Source: a virus. From it: a stretch of DNA of 64,000 nucleotides. The stretch covers positions 1-64,000 of IMG/VR virus record IMGVR_UViG_3300038468_000223, one strand, 5' to 3'. The position numbers were made by a program, and so were the translations under genes. Under the pieces are notes generated by a model, which saw only the letters and a program-made list of their open reading frames with translations, ran no database searches and was not told where the DNA came from. Of the stretch, positions 48,638 through 57,111 are shown in pieces. The stretch's first letter is position 1. Every line of letters starts with the position of its first letter.

Positions 48638-49705
48638 ATGGATAAGGTCACACCCATCAGGCGCACCGACGGCCCCGTGATCGGCAAGTCGAAGGCGCAG
48701 ATGCAGACGTCGTACGTCGAGGCTTACACAGTGGAGGGAGGGTCGCTCCTCGGGGCCTCCACCGAGTGCGAGTTCCTCGTGGCGGGGGCGCTCCCGGTCG
48801 GCAACTTGGTCCTCATGTCCGGCGAGAGTGGCGGCGGCAAGTCCTGGTGCGCCTACGACCTCGCGCGCGCGGTGGCGACGGGCACGAAGTGGCTCCACCG
48901 CAGCAAGTCGGTGCAGGGTGCACAGCGCGTCCTGATCCTCAACTACGACAACCCGACGCCCACGCTCCAATCACGCCTGGTCCGACTCGGCTTCACCGCA
49001 GAGATGCCGTTCCGTGTGATGACGCTCGGCCACACCAAGCCGATCGACGGCCTCCCGGAGATCCTCACGCTCCCGTCGAACCGCCGGCACCTGCGCCACA
49101 TCGTTCACGGCTACCAACCGGCGCTCATCCTGGTCGACTCGTTCCGGCAGCTCCACGAGCTGGACGAGAACGACAGCAAGGAGATGAAGGCGATCATGTC
49201 CACCCTGAAGGAGTGGACCACGGTCAACAAGTGCGTCGTCGTGATCATCCACCACACGAGCAAGAGCGGCGGCGGTCGATGGGAAGCGCAAGCGCGCGGC
49301 TCCGGCGAGATCATCAGCTCGGCGGGCGTCGTGATCGAGGTGCGCAAGGCCGAGGCGAAGAACATCTCCGGCGTCGCCGGCACCCTGCACTGGAGCAAGC
49401 ACCAGGCTTGGGCCATCGGCCAGACGCGCGAATGTGCCTTCGAGATCATCGACGAGGACGATCGCGAGGGCAGCCACACGATCGTGCGCGCGACCTCCGC
49501 GCTGCCCGGCGAGATCGACATGATCCAAGAGGAGAAGATCCACAAGGCCATCGTCGAAGCCGGACGTCCCGTCACGCGAGAGCAGCTCTACATCATCCTG
49601 AAGGGCACGCCCAAACCGGTCGTGAACCGCGCGCTCAACAAGCTACTGGCACGACAGGAGCTGGTCTACCGACACAAGCCGAGTCGAACGTACGCAGTTC
49701 GATGA
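48638..49705 (+). CDS. repA: RepA-like hexameric replicative helicase (RecA-fold ATPase)
   Basis: 355 residues. LVLMSGESGGGKSWCAYDLA (Walker A), ALILVDSFRQLHELD (Walker B), VVIIHHTSKSGGGRWEAQAR then GSGEIISSAG (sensor and arginine motifs of RepA/KaiC-like ATPases). Opens duplex DNA in plasmid and phage replication. GAGGGGAAA is the ribosome site. It is divergent from the minus-strand nuclease cluster and stands 0.5 kb before the iteron region. Confidence 0.85.
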   Translation: MDKVTPIRRTDGPVIGKSKAQMQTSYVEAYTVEGGSLLGASTECEFLVAGALPVGNLVLMSGESGGGKSWCAYDLARAVATGTKWLHRSKSVQGAQRVLILNYDNPTPTLQSRLVRLGFTAEMPFRVMTLGHTKPIDGLPEILTLPSNRRHLRHIVHGYQPALILVDSFRQLHELDENDSKEMKAIMSTLKEWTTVNKCVVVIIHHTSKSGGGRWEAQARGSGEIISSAGVVIEVRKAEAKNISGVAGTLHWSKHQAWAIGQTRECAFEIIDEDDREGSHTIVRATSALPGEIDMIQEEKIHKAIVEAGRPVTREQLYIILKGTPKPVVNRALNKLLARQELVYRHKPSRTYAVR

Positions 49706-49971
49706 GGACATGGCAGCAGCTCCTCTACGCGTCGAGATTGGAAGACATCGAGCGTCTCTCCCGCTTCGTCGGCGTGTCGCACACGACACCCAAACACGGT
49801 GAGTCCTACTCGGCCTACAAGCATCGAGTGATCCAGAAGCTCCTGCGCTTCATGTCGGCCGAACGCCGACGAGAGGCTAAACTCGAGGCATGCAAGACGC
49901 CGAAGACCCGCCCACCCACCGAGACTCCGGCTCACTCTCGGTCTTCGAGAACACCGCCGCCGAAGCGCTGA
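49702..49971 (+). CDS. Unknown small protein
   Basis: 89 residues. ATGA overlap with the helicase. The core RTWQQLLYASRLEDIERLSR, VSHTTPKHGESYSAYKHRVI is followed by a Pro/Arg tail that overlaps the next gene. May assist the helicase. Confidence 0.5.
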   Translation: MRTWQQLLYASRLEDIERLSRFVGVSHTTPKHGESYSAYKHRVIQKLLRFMSAERRREAKLEACKTPKTRPPTETPAHSRSSRTPPPKR

Positions 49972-50174
49972 CCACCCTCGAAGAGTTCTCCCTCGACGAG
50001 GAGGGCCACGAGCTGATGCACGAGGCGCGGGAGCTGGCCACCATCTTCGCCGCGTGGCGCTCGCTCCCCCCGAGCCCGGAGGACCGGACCGTCGCCATCA
50101 CGCGCGTGATGACCCTGCACCGCAGCGTGGGCGAGTACGTCGTGCGGCGGCGCGCTCGACTCACCCACCAGTGA
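49890..50174 (+). CDS. Small helical protein
   Basis: 94 residues. EALTTLEEFSLDEEGHELMH and ELATIFAAWRSLPPSPEDRT are helical. The stop lies in a motif-M copy that opens the iteron region. Role unknown. Confidence 0.6.
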   Translation: MQDAEDPPTHRDSGSLSVFENTAAEALTTLEEFSLDEEGHELMHEARELATIFAAWRSLPPSPEDRTVAITRVMTLHRSVGEYVVRRRARLTHQ

Positions 50175-50187
50175 CCCCCGTCGTTCG
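50168..50187 (-). repeat. Dispersed motif M, copy 12
   Basis: Reverse orientation, ACCAGTGACCCCCGTCGTTC, containing the stop codon of the 49890 gene. Confidence 0.65.
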
Positions 50188-50233
50188 GCGGTGCCACTAC
50201 GCAAATAGTTCAAGATCGGCCCCTCAAACTCGA

Positions 50234-50507
50234 TGCAGACTGCACCGGATCACGTGCAGGCTGCACGGATGCAGCATGCACGCACGTCGCGGTTGACATG
50301 CGCGATCTCCGCGAAAATCGCGGGGTGAGCGGCTGCATGTTGCATCCATTCGCGTGCGTGATGCACGAAGAACTGGTCGAGTAACTTGAGTAAGGGTGCG
50401 ATCTACTCTCATGCCTACATTTCCCCCCCAAAATTCGGGAAAAAGCATGCAGAGTGCACGACAGTGATCTCGCGTACTTAGGGCGCCAAAAAAGCGTGCA
50501 CTATGCA
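50234..50507. repeat. Seven iteron-like palindromes TGCA-N3-TGCA
   Basis: TGCAGACTGCA (50234), TGCAGGCTGCA (50255), TGCAGCATGCA (50270), TGCATGTTGCA (50334), TGCGTGATGCA (50355, one change), TGCAGAGTGCA (50448), TGCACTATGCA (50497). Starts are 15-93 bases apart. Confidence 0.8.
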
Positions 50508-50895
50508 GCACCCCATTTCTCGCGATCGGGACCCGATTCGGCTGCCCCTCGCGAGATCGTTCGACTTTTTCACTGAAGCGCAGTTCAGTGGTCGGGGTCG
50601 CGGAGGGGGGGTCCGACCCACGAAACCCACTTTTGCCCGAGAAAAGCTGGGTGCGGCAGATCGCTAAACCCGGCCCAAATGCCGCTTTTCCAGACCCCCC
50701 TGCACCCTCACCGAACCTCTTTATTTCTGCTGGATCGGTTGCCTCAAACCCTGGTGCTTCCTCACCCCCGGGCCCCCCCTATAAGGGGGCCCGTGGGAGC
50801 CCGGATGGACCACCTGGTTGCCTGGGGATGCTTTTGCTATGCCGGGCTTGACGCTGCCAACTGCGCTCTGCAACGGCGCGCTCGGTGCGACTCGG

Positions 50896-50940
50896 CCCCC
50901 GCGACCTCCTTCCCCTTGGTCGCGGGGGCTTCTTTCTTTG
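50896..50940 (+). terminator. Rho-independent terminator
   Basis: CCCCCGCGACC pairs with GGTCGCGGGGG around an 11-base loop, followed by CTTCTTTCTTTG. Confidence 0.75.
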
Positions 50941-51040
50941 TTGGACGCCTGTCCAGCAAAGAAGGTTGACCTGCTCCGCGGTCGGGCGTAGAAGCGGGTG
51001 ATGGACTCCGGGTCGCGTCCCGGATGAAAGGGGAAAACTG

Positions 51041-51793
51041 ATGCCGTACTCGGTCGCGGACATCCGCGCTCGGCAGTTCTTGCTTCGGATGCTCCTCGTG
51101 GCGCCGCCGAAGCAGGGCAAGAGCACGTGCGCGATCTCGACGTGCCCGAAGCCCTGCTTCGTCCTGAACACGGACGGCAAGGGCGCCTTCGACTACGCCG
51201 TGCTCGCCGGCAAGGTCCAGGAGGGGGAGATGGACGTCGAGGACCTGACGAGCGTCAAGGGGTTCAAGAGAGGTCTTGCGCACGTGCGCGCGAACCCCGA
51301 CAAGTACAAGACGGTGGTCCTCGACAACCTCACCTTCTTCGCCGGGATCGTGGAGGAGGAGGTGCGTCGCGAGACCAAGGGGGAGGACGGGCGCCAGGTC
51401 TACCCGAAGATCGAGCGCATCCTCCTCACCTGCCTGAACGACCTCATCTCGCTCCCGCACCACGTGATCGTGATCGGCCACGTCGATCCGAGCGAGGAGA
51501 AGAAGGCGGCCGGATCGTTCGGACACATCCTGTCCATCTCCGGCAAGGCCAAGATCAAGGTGCCCAGTCTCATGCAGGACTGGGTGTGGCTAGAGGTCTC
51601 GATCGACGAAGATACGGGTCTCGCCAAATACGAGTTCTTGCTCGCTCCAGAAGGACACTGGAAGCAGGCAGTGCGATCGATCAAGACGGATACGAAGCGA
51701 ATGGCTGCGGATGTTTCCAAGTTCATTCGCCTCGCATCGAAACGCGCAGCACCGAAGGCAGCCAAAGAAGCCAATTCGAAGGAGTCGCAATGA
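51041..51793 (+). CDS. RecA-fold ATPase (Sak4-like single-strand annealing recombinase candidate)
   Basis: 250 residues. LLVAPPKQGKSTCAISTC (Walker A), KTVVLDNLTFFAGI (Walker B) and VIVIGHVDPSEEKKAAGSFG in the order of phage AAA_24/Sak4 proteins. It should load on single-stranded DNA with the SSB-like protein encoded next. ATGAAAGGGGAAAACTG is the ribosome region. ATGA overlap downstream. Confidence 0.8.
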   Translation: MPYSVADIRARQFLLRMLLVAPPKQGKSTCAISTCPKPCFVLNTDGKGAFDYAVLAGKVQEGEMDVEDLTSVKGFKRGLAHVRANPDKYKTVVLDNLTFFAGIVEEEVRRETKGEDGRQVYPKIERILLTCLNDLISLPHHVIVIGHVDPSEEKKAAGSFGHILSISGKAKIKVPSLMQDWVWLEVSIDEDTGLAKYEFLLAPEGHWKQAVRSIKTDTKRMAADVSKFIRLASKRAAPKAAKEANSKESQ

Positions 51794-52602
51794 GCTACGA
51801 CGAGCACGAGGACTACACCGAGGAGATGAACTGGGACGAGGTCGGTACGGTCGTCCCAGAAGGGAAGTACACGCTCGAAGTCGAGAAGGCGTCGTACAAG
51901 CCCACCAAAGACAAGAAGCACATGGCGGTCGTACAGTTCAACATCGTCGCCGCCTACGATCCGGAGAACGAGAAGTACGTCGGCAAGAAGGTGTTCGAGA
52001 ACTTCGTGTTCACGATGACCGCCGCGTTCACCGTGAAGAAGTTCATGCGCGCCGCGCAGCTCGAACAGCCGAAGGTCATCTCGAAGAAGTTTCTCGAGGA
52101 CACGTGGTGTGACGAGGTCCTCGGCGTGCAGGTCGACGCGGAGCTGAAACACGAGACCTTCCAGGGCGACACGCGCGCCAAGGTCAAGCAGTACTTCCCC
52201 GCCGGCACCGCCGAGGAGGAGGTCGACGACGAGGCCGACGACGACAAGGAGAAGAAGAAGTCGAAGCCGGCCGCGCCGACTTCGACGAAGAAGAAGAAGG
52301 AGAAGGAGGAGAAGCCCGCGCCCGAGCCGGAGGACGACGAGGACGACGACGAGGAGGAGGACGACGAGGAGGACGACGAGGAGGACGACGACGAGGAGGA
52401 CGACGACGAGGAGGACGACGACGAGGAGGACGACGAGGAGGAGGAGGAGCCCGCGCCGAAGGCCGCGACCAAGCCGGCGCCCAAGACCGCCAAGAAGTCG
52501 GAGGCGGCGGCGGCGGCACCGCCACCGAAGGCGGCGCCGAAGTCGTCGCCACCGAAGGCGGCGACGAAGAAGGGGGCGAAGACGACGAAGAAGGGGAAGT
52601 GA
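51790..52602 (+). CDS. SSB-like (DUF669-type) protein with long charged tail
   Basis: 270 residues. A beta-rich N-terminal domain (GKYTLEVEKASYKPTKDKKH, VFENFVFTMTAAFTVKKFMR, LGVQVDAELKHETFQGDTRA) of the kind next to Sak4/Erf recombinases in phages. From about residue 145 comes a Lys/Glu stretch, a run of over 40 Asp/Glu, then an Ala/Pro/Lys tail. The acidic tail could mimic DNA or recruit partners. Coupled by ATGA. Confidence 0.75.
   Translation: MSYDEHEDYTEEMNWDEVGTVVPEGKYTLEVEKASYKPTKDKKHMAVVQFNIVAAYDPENEKYVGKKVFENFVFTMTAAFTVKKFMRAAQLEQPKVISKKFLEDTWCDEVLGVQVDAELKHETFQGDTRAKVKQYFPAGTAEEEVDDEADDDKEKKKSKPAAPTSTKKKKEKEEKPAPEPEDDEDDDEEEDDEEDDEEDDDEEDDDEEDDDEEDDEEEEEPAPKAATKPAPKTAKKSEAAAAAPPPKAAPKSSPPKAATKKGAKTTKKGK
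52320..52450 (+). repeat. GAG/GAC tandem codon repeat
   Basis: Codes the Asp/Glu run of the SSB-like protein; prone to slippage and length change. Confidence 0.85.
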
Positions 52603-52605
52603 GCC

Positions 52606-53757
52606 ATGGCGTCCGCGGCAGCCCGCTATCTCGACCTCGGTTGGAACGTGATCCCCGTCGACGGCACGACGAAGAAGCCGCTCATCGGCACCTGGAAGGA
52701 GTTCCAGACGCGCCGGGCGGCGCCGGACGAGATCGAGTCGTGGTCGCGGCGGTTCCCCAGCGGGGGGATCGCCGTCATCTGCGGCAAGATCTCCGGCCTG
52801 CTCGTGCTCGACGCCGACGGGGCCGAGGGTGTCGCCGAGGCCGAGAGACGCGGGCTGCCCAAGACGCCCATGGTCAAGACGCCGGGGGGCGGGATGCACA
52901 TCTACTTCAAGCTCCCGCACGGCTTCAACTCTCCCAGCTCCTGCAAGGTCGGCGACAGCCGCAGGCTCGACGTCCGCGGCGACGGCTCGTACGTCGCCGC
53001 GCCGCACACGAAGCGGTCGGACGGCCGGCGCTACGAGTGGGTCGTCAAGCCGTCGACGAAGCTCGCCGACGCGCCAGAGTGGTGGAGGAAGCTGCTCAAG
53101 CAGCGGGACGGCGGCGAGTTGGAGAGGCGGAGGCAGAAGGTTGAAGCTCGAACGTCGGGGCTCCCACTGGTGGGGGCGGGGTTCGAGCGCCTCGACCCCG
53201 TCGTGCGGGGGTGGATCGAGAACGGGCACGACCTCGAGCGGTTCCCGAGCCGCAGCGAGTGCGACTTCGCGGCGGTGATGGCGCTGCTCGCGATCGGGAT
53301 GGAGGACGACGAGATCGAGCGGGTCTTCGCGACCTACCCGATCGGGGAGCGGTACCGCGAGCCGGGGACGGGGGGACCGCGCTACCTCGAGCTGACCATC
53401 CGGACCGCGCGCCGGAAGCTCAAGGCGGTGCGCATCAAGTACGCGGACCTCACGGACTACGAGGCCGACGGCCGCAAGAGCGGGTGCCGGCGCCTGCACC
53501 TCGCGCTCGTCGTCGAGGACGGCGACGACGTCGGGCGGTGGATCAGGACGGGGATCACGGTCCCCAGCGACGGCCGGGAGGCGTGCGCGGCGCGCTGGCA
53601 GCGCCTGTTCGAGGCGCTCGGCGTGCCGCCCATCCCTCCGGGGGAGGTCACGCCGCGCAGCTTCAGCGGCCTGGTCGGACGCACGCTCGTCGTGGAGGTC
53701 GACCGCTCGCGGCAGCAGAACCAGGTGGTCGCGTTTCACAAGGGGAGGTGGCAGTGA
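52606..53757 (+). CDS. Primase-polymerase (PrimPol family)
   Basis: 383 residues. GWNVIPVDGTTKKPLIGTWK, GGIAVICGKISGLLVLDADG (catalytic D-x-D) and TPGGGMHIYFKLP (the conserved His) match the bifunctional primase-polymerase N-terminal domain. The C-terminal half contains a helical PriCT-like segment (FAAVMALLAIGMEDDEIERV). It makes primers and short DNA. Residues around 185 (ARTSGLPLVGAG) are coded by a motif-M copy, i.e. the repeat sits in a linker. Confidence 0.85.
   Translation: MASAAARYLDLGWNVIPVDGTTKKPLIGTWKEFQTRRAAPDEIESWSRRFPSGGIAVICGKISGLLVLDADGAEGVAEAERRGLPKTPMVKTPGGGMHIYFKLPHGFNSPSSCKVGDSRRLDVRGDGSYVAAPHTKRSDGRRYEWVVKPSTKLADAPEWWRKLLKQRDGGELERRRQKVEARTSGLPLVGAGFERLDPVVRGWIENGHDLERFPSRSECDFAAVMALLAIGMEDDEIERVFATYPIGERYREPGTGGPRYLELTIRTARRKLKAVRIKYADLTDYEADGRKSGCRRLHLALVVEDGDDVGRWIRTGITVPSDGREACAARWQRLFEALGVPPIPPGEVTPRSFSGLVGRTLVVEVDRSRQQNQVVAFHKGRWQ
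53150..53173 (+). repeat. Dispersed motif M, copy 13
   Basis: GAACGTCGGGGCTCCCACTG inside the PrimPol gene. Confidence 0.65.
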
Positions 53758-53981
53758 TCGACGTGGTGGTCCTCGACCCCGCCCACCGCGAGATCCTCGT
53801 GCGGGTGATGTGGCGCAAGGGCCTGCGCTTCCTCGAGCTGGCGATCTCGGGCTCCTTCCCCGAGCCGACCAAGGCGGTGTCGGAGAGCACCATCAGGGCC
53901 GCGATGGGCGGCGAGGCGATCGAAAGCCTCGCGGCGGAGAAGATCGCCTACTTCATCAAGGAGCGCGCCGAGCGGACGTAG
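53754..53981 (+). CDS. Small helix-turn-helix-like protein
   Basis: 75 residues from a GTG overlapping the PrimPol stop. KAVSESTIRAAMGGEAIESL may be a helix-turn-helix. Role unknown, perhaps replication-linked. Confidence 0.5.
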   Translation: MIDVVVLDPAHREILVRVMWRKGLRFLELAISGSFPEPTKAVSESTIRAAMGGEAIESLAAEKIAYFIKERAERT

Positions 53982-54077
53982 GTTGGAGTGGAGGAAGTGG
54001 AGGGTGACGCGTGGTGTGGTGCAAGGGGCACCCACAGTGACGAGAAGAAGAAGAAGAAGGAGTGATGGAGGCCCAGC
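53982..54077 (+). other. Short intergenic stretch with CRISPR-repeat-like half
   Basis: GGTTGGAGTGGAGG at 53981-53994 resembles the 3' half of the array repeat, and CACCCACAGTGACG at 54028-54041 resembles a partial motif M. Confidence 0.35.
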
Positions 54078-54344
54078 ATGGGCTCGCGTCCTCGTACTGA
54101 GTTCGAGTATCGCTGGCATGGTGCGCCGGTGGTGTGGGTCGAGAGCGAGCTGACCATGGTGCACGCCGTTCCCGAGGCGCTCGCTAACGTGACGCCTCTG
54201 CGCGACGTGCACGCAATTTGCGGCAGCTTCATGCGCGGCGAGGTGTCGCTTCGGGATCGATGTTGGGGGATGCCCGTGGAGCCGTGGACGATCATGTGCT
54301 GTGGCCGGTGCGAACGAATGGTGAGGAGGAGGAAGAGATGCTGA
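54078..54344 (+). CDS. Unknown small protein
   Basis: 88 residues; ESELTMVHAVPEALANVTPL, CGSFMRGEVSLRDRCWGMP and a CCGRCERM site near the C-terminus. Overlaps the MazG start. Confidence 0.6.
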   Translation: MGSRPRTEFEYRWHGAPVVWVESELTMVHAVPEALANVTPLRDVHAICGSFMRGEVSLRDRCWGMPVEPWTIMCCGRCERMVRRRKRC

Positions 54345-54961
54345 ACAGCAGCGAGATCAAGACGCTCTGCGAGGAGTCGCACCGCATCGCCGAGGAGCAC
54401 GGCTGGCTCGACACGCCGCGCCCCTTCGGCACCATCATGGCGCTCCTGCACTCGGAGCTGAGCGAGGCGCTCGAGGAGTTCCGCGCCCACCGCGGGCTCG
54501 CCGAGATCTACTACGAGACTACAAAGGGTGAGTGCTCCGAGGCGGAGGCGCCGGAACGTCTCGCGCAGGGCTACAAGTTGAAGCCCTGTGGCATCCCCAT
54601 CGAGCTGGCCGACTTCCTGATCCGCATCGCGCAGGAGATCGAGACGGCCGACTTCACCGGGCGCTTCTGCTCGCTCTTCAACGGGCCGTCGGGCGTGTCG
54701 GTCGGCAAGGGGCTGTACCTCGGGCAGCACGAGTTCGATGCCGGGTTCGACGCGGACCTCCTCCCGAACCTGCACCGGCTCGTGTCGAAGGCCTACGACG
54801 AGGGCAGCTTCAACGTCATCGCGGCGGCCTACCTGCATACCGCCTTCGTGCTCACGGTCCTGTACTGCGACCGCTTCGAGATCGACATCCGCCGCGCGCT
54901 CGAGATCAAGGCGGCGTACAACGAGAAGCGCCCCTACCGCCACGGCGGCAAGGCCTGCTAG
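54341..54961 (+). CDS. MazG-like nucleotide pyrophosphohydrolase
   Basis: 206 residues. IMALLHSELSEALEEFRAHR (ELxEAxEE) and IPIELADFLIRIAQEIETAD (ELxDxxIR) are the two metal-binding helices of all-alpha NTP pyrophosphatases. It removes pyrophosphate from (d)NTPs, perhaps dUTP or (p)ppGpp-like signals. It starts the nucleotide-metabolism run. Confidence 0.82.
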   Translation: MNSSEIKTLCEESHRIAEEHGWLDTPRPFGTIMALLHSELSEALEEFRAHRGLAEIYYETTKGECSEAEAPERLAQGYKLKPCGIPIELADFLIRIAQEIETADFTGRFCSLFNGPSGVSVGKGLYLGQHEFDAGFDADLLPNLHRLVSKAYDEGSFNVIAAAYLHTAFVLTVLYCDRFEIDIRRALEIKAAYNEKRPYRHGGKAC

Positions 54962-54963
54962 CC

Positions 54964-55533
54964 GTGGGGCGCTGGACGCTCATCGCCGAGGCGGCCTACG
55001 AGGCGTTCTGCAAGCGCCTCGATCTAGAGCAGCACGGCCCGGGAGAGGAGTGGTCCGTCCTCCCCCCGGGCGTCCAGGCTGCCTGGGAGGCGGCGGTGGA
55101 GGCCGCCGCCGTCGCGACGAGCAAGGCCGTCCTGCCGCGTTCGAAGTCGAACGCCGTCCTCGAGCGAGCCGTCAAGCGCCTCACCATCTCGCAGCGCAAC
55201 CACGTCTACGCCCTCGCCGTCCGGACCTCGTGGCACACCAGCAGTGTGCCCCGTCGTTCGACTCTGAATGCGCTGCGGCTGCTCGGCTTCGTCTACGTCC
55301 ACAACGACCGCGCGATGTTGACGGCGAAGGGGAGGGCGGCGCACGAACTGCTCAAGAAGACGGATCACTACCCGTCCGTTCGCGCCAGGAGGATGGCGGG
55401 CCAGCCGATCGTCGTCGCGCAACCCGTCGCCGGCTGCGACGGGTCCGGCGAGTACTTCGACGATCCGACTCGAGAAGATGGGCGCGGGGCGAAGAGGCCG
55501 GTGCGATGCCCGGGCTGCCGCGCGTGTTCATGA
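54964..55533 (+). CDS. Unknown 189-residue protein
   Basis: Starts at GTG 54964. Helical N-terminus (WTLIAEAAYEAFCKRLDLEQ, GVQAAWEAAVEAAAVATSKA), winged-helix-like centre (LNALRLLGFVYVHNDRAMLT, AKGRAAHELL) and a terminal CPGCRAC knuckle. Interrupted by a motif-M copy coding SSVPRRSTL. Confidence 0.55.
   Translation: MGRWTLIAEAAYEAFCKRLDLEQHGPGEEWSVLPPGVQAAWEAAVEAAAVATSKAVLPRSKSNAVLERAVKRLTISQRNHVYALAVRTSWHTSSVPRRSTLNALRLLGFVYVHNDRAMLTAKGRAAHELLKKTDHYPSVRARRMAGQPIVVAQPVAGCDGSGEYFDDPTREDGRGAKRPVRCPGCRACS
55241..55260 (-). repeat. Dispersed motif M, copy 14
   Basis: Reverse orientation, GCAGTGTGCCCCGTCGTTCG, inside the 54964 gene. Confidence 0.55.
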
Positions 55534-55553
55534 TCCAAGCCACGGAGGAAGCG

Positions 55554-56081
55554 ATGGACAGCAGCAAAGACAACAGCGAACAGGCCAAGCTCGTGACCCG
55601 CCCGGTCGTGTGGGACGGTGCCGTGCGCGTCGTCATCGACGAGCACGCGCTTCAGACGTACACGGCGAGGGGGTGGGTCCTGCTCGATCGCTACGAAGCC
55701 CCCGTGACCGAGCACACGCCGGTGACCGGCGACCGCTACGGAAGCGTCAGCGTCAACGTCGTTTCGAAAACGTACTTCTTGCTCGGCCAAGATCGCGAGA
55801 GCACGATGCGGGCGCTCGCCGACGCCAACGAGGAGCTGCGCCGCGCGGCGAATGCACACAACGGTCGAGCACGCGAAGCCGAGGCGAAGCTCGCAGCCGC
55901 CGAAAAGGCGTTTCAAGAGGAAAAGGCGAGACACCACCGTCTCTTGCAAGACGCCGAGCAAGCGCGACAGATCGCCGTAGAGGAGCGCAAGCGCTCGTGC
56001 AAGATGGAACTCGATCTCGCGAAGGTGCGCGCGCACTTCGGCGAGAAGGCGATGAACGAGGCGTTGGCGGGGAAGAAGTAA
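55554..56081 (+). CDS. Coiled-coil protein of unknown function
   Basis: 175 residues from the ATG behind CGGAGGAAG (an in-frame ATG at 55530 is possible). The first 75 residues are beta-rich; the rest is a long charged helix (STMRALADANEELRRAANAH, EAEAKLAAAEKAFQEEKARH). Possibly an oligomeric scaffold. Confidence 0.6.
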   Translation: MDSSKDNSEQAKLVTRPVVWDGAVRVVIDEHALQTYTARGWVLLDRYEAPVTEHTPVTGDRYGSVSVNVVSKTYFLLGQDRESTMRALADANEELRRAANAHNGRAREAEAKLAAAEKAFQEEKARHHRLLQDAEQARQIAVEERKRSCKMELDLAKVRAHFGEKAMNEALAGKK

Positions 56082-56086
56082 CGGCC

Positions 56087-56629
56087 ATGCGCTTCATCTC
56101 CGTGGACGTCGAGACCGACGGGCCGCTCGTCGGCCGGAACTCGCTGCTCTCCGTCGGGGCCGTGGCGTTTTGCACGGAACACGGCGAACTCGCGTCGTTC
56201 AAGGTCAACCTGAAACGAGCCGGACGGCCGGATCCCGACACGATGAAGTTCTGGGCGGCGCACCCGGTCGCCTTCATTCGCGCGACGTCGGATCAGGAGG
56301 CCCCGCGGACCGCGATGAGGAAGTTCGCGGCCTGGTCGTCCCGCTTCCCCGACGCCGCGTTCGCCGCGTGGCCGGTCGCGTTCGACTACGCGTTCTGCCA
56401 CGCCTACTTCCTGAAGTACCTCGGAGCCGACCCGTTCGGGTACGGCCAGCGAACGATCGACATCTCCTCGTACGCGATGGCGGTGACCGGGCTGCCTCGG
56501 TCCGAGGTCGGGGAGTGGCTCGAGAAGCTGTACCCGATGAAGAACACCCACGACGCGCTCGAGGACGCGCGCGAGCAGGGTCGGGCCTTCCTGCGCCTGC
56601 TCGAGCGCGCGAAGACGGTGGTGCGATGA
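56087..56629 (+). CDS. DEDDh-type 3'-5' exonuclease
   Basis: 180 residues. FISVDVETDGPLVGRNSLLS (Exo I, DxE), VAFDYAFCHAYFLKYLG (Exo II Asp) and NTHDALEDAREQG (Exo III, H...D) match DnaQ-like exonucleases. Trims DNA or RNA 3' ends. A second, different member starts at 63295. Confidence 0.85.
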   Translation: MRFISVDVETDGPLVGRNSLLSVGAVAFCTEHGELASFKVNLKRAGRPDPDTMKFWAAHPVAFIRATSDQEAPRTAMRKFAAWSSRFPDAAFAAWPVAFDYAFCHAYFLKYLGADPFGYGQRTIDISSYAMAVTGLPRSEVGEWLEKLYPMKNTHDALEDAREQGRAFLRLLERAKTVVR

Positions 56630-56889
56630 ACGACCTGTTCGACGAAGACGACGACCTGTACGCGACGCTCTTCGCGTTGACGTACACCCAGCACGTTGCC
56701 GGCAAGCTGCCGCTCCCCGGGCTTCGTGATCGGATGGGGCGTCTCGAGGCCGCGATCTGCGCCGATCTGCAAGAGCGCAATCGCAGAAAAGGGCTCTGTA
56801 CGTGCCCCTGTCACCTGTCGCCGGGCATGAAGCACGTCGTGCCGTGCTGCGACGGCGGCGGTTTCGGTCGGCCTGGTCGTTCCAAGTAG
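56626..56889 (+). CDS. Small protein with Cys/His cluster
   Basis: 87 residues: NDLFDEDDDLYATLFALTYT, then CTCPCHLSPGMKHVVPCCDG. Zinc binding likely. ATGA overlap with the exonuclease. Confidence 0.6.
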   Translation: MNDLFDEDDDLYATLFALTYTQHVAGKLPLPGLRDRMGRLEAAICADLQERNRRKGLCTCPCHLSPGMKHVVPCCDGGGFGRPGRSK

Positions 56890-56898
56890 GAGGTCATC

Positions 56899-57111
56899 AT
56901 GGAAGAAGATCGCATGCTCAAGTGGTTCGCGGTGCCGGCGGCGCCGGAGGGTGTCCTGCCGCAGCCGTTGCTGGACCTATCGCGCACGTTCTCGACGGTC
57001 GCGCATCACCTCTGCAAGGAGATCCGGCCGGGCCCCGAGCGCACCGTCATGCTGCGCAAGCTGCTCGAGGCGAAGGACGCCGCCGTTCGTGCGATGGTGG
57101 ACCCCGGATGA
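56899..57111 (+). CDS. Acb2-like anti-CBASS protein candidate (DUF7681-like)
   Basis: 70 residues. LKWFAVPAAPEGVLPQPLLD then LSRTFSTVAHHLCKEIRPGP and ERTVMLRKLLEAKDAAVRAM fit the Acb2 plan: a start of type F-x-x-P-P-x-x, a helix, a P-G/S-R-E turn and a C-terminal K-L-x-E-A helix. Acb2 proteins are hexamers that sequester cyclic oligonucleotide signals and block CBASS defence. The family resemblance is by eye only; the key binding residues are not verified. Good ribosome site TAGGAGG. Confidence 0.5.
   Translation: MEEDRMLKWFAVPAAPEGVLPQPLLDLSRTFSTVAHHLCKEIRPGPERTVMLRKLLEAKDAAVRAMVDPG

Larger units (their letters stand above)
50175..51040. other. Long non-coding region, candidate replication origin
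   Basis: About 865 bases without a convincing gene. It holds the TGCA-N3-TGCA cluster, TCGCGTACTTAG (50470-50481, also at 10385), a TTGACA at 50293, a hairpin GGGCCCCC/GGGGGCCC (50770-50792) and a terminator. It separates the RepA-like gene from the recombination operon. Confidence 0.6.

Noticed and set aside
50588-50969. Plus-strand frames in the iteron region
   Set aside because: Proline-rich, no ribosome site, and they run over a hairpin and the terminator.
51400-53739. 779-codon minus-strand frame opposite the recombination genes
   Set aside because: Composed largely of Arg/Leu runs antisense to the acidic codon repeat; the plus strand carries recognised genes.
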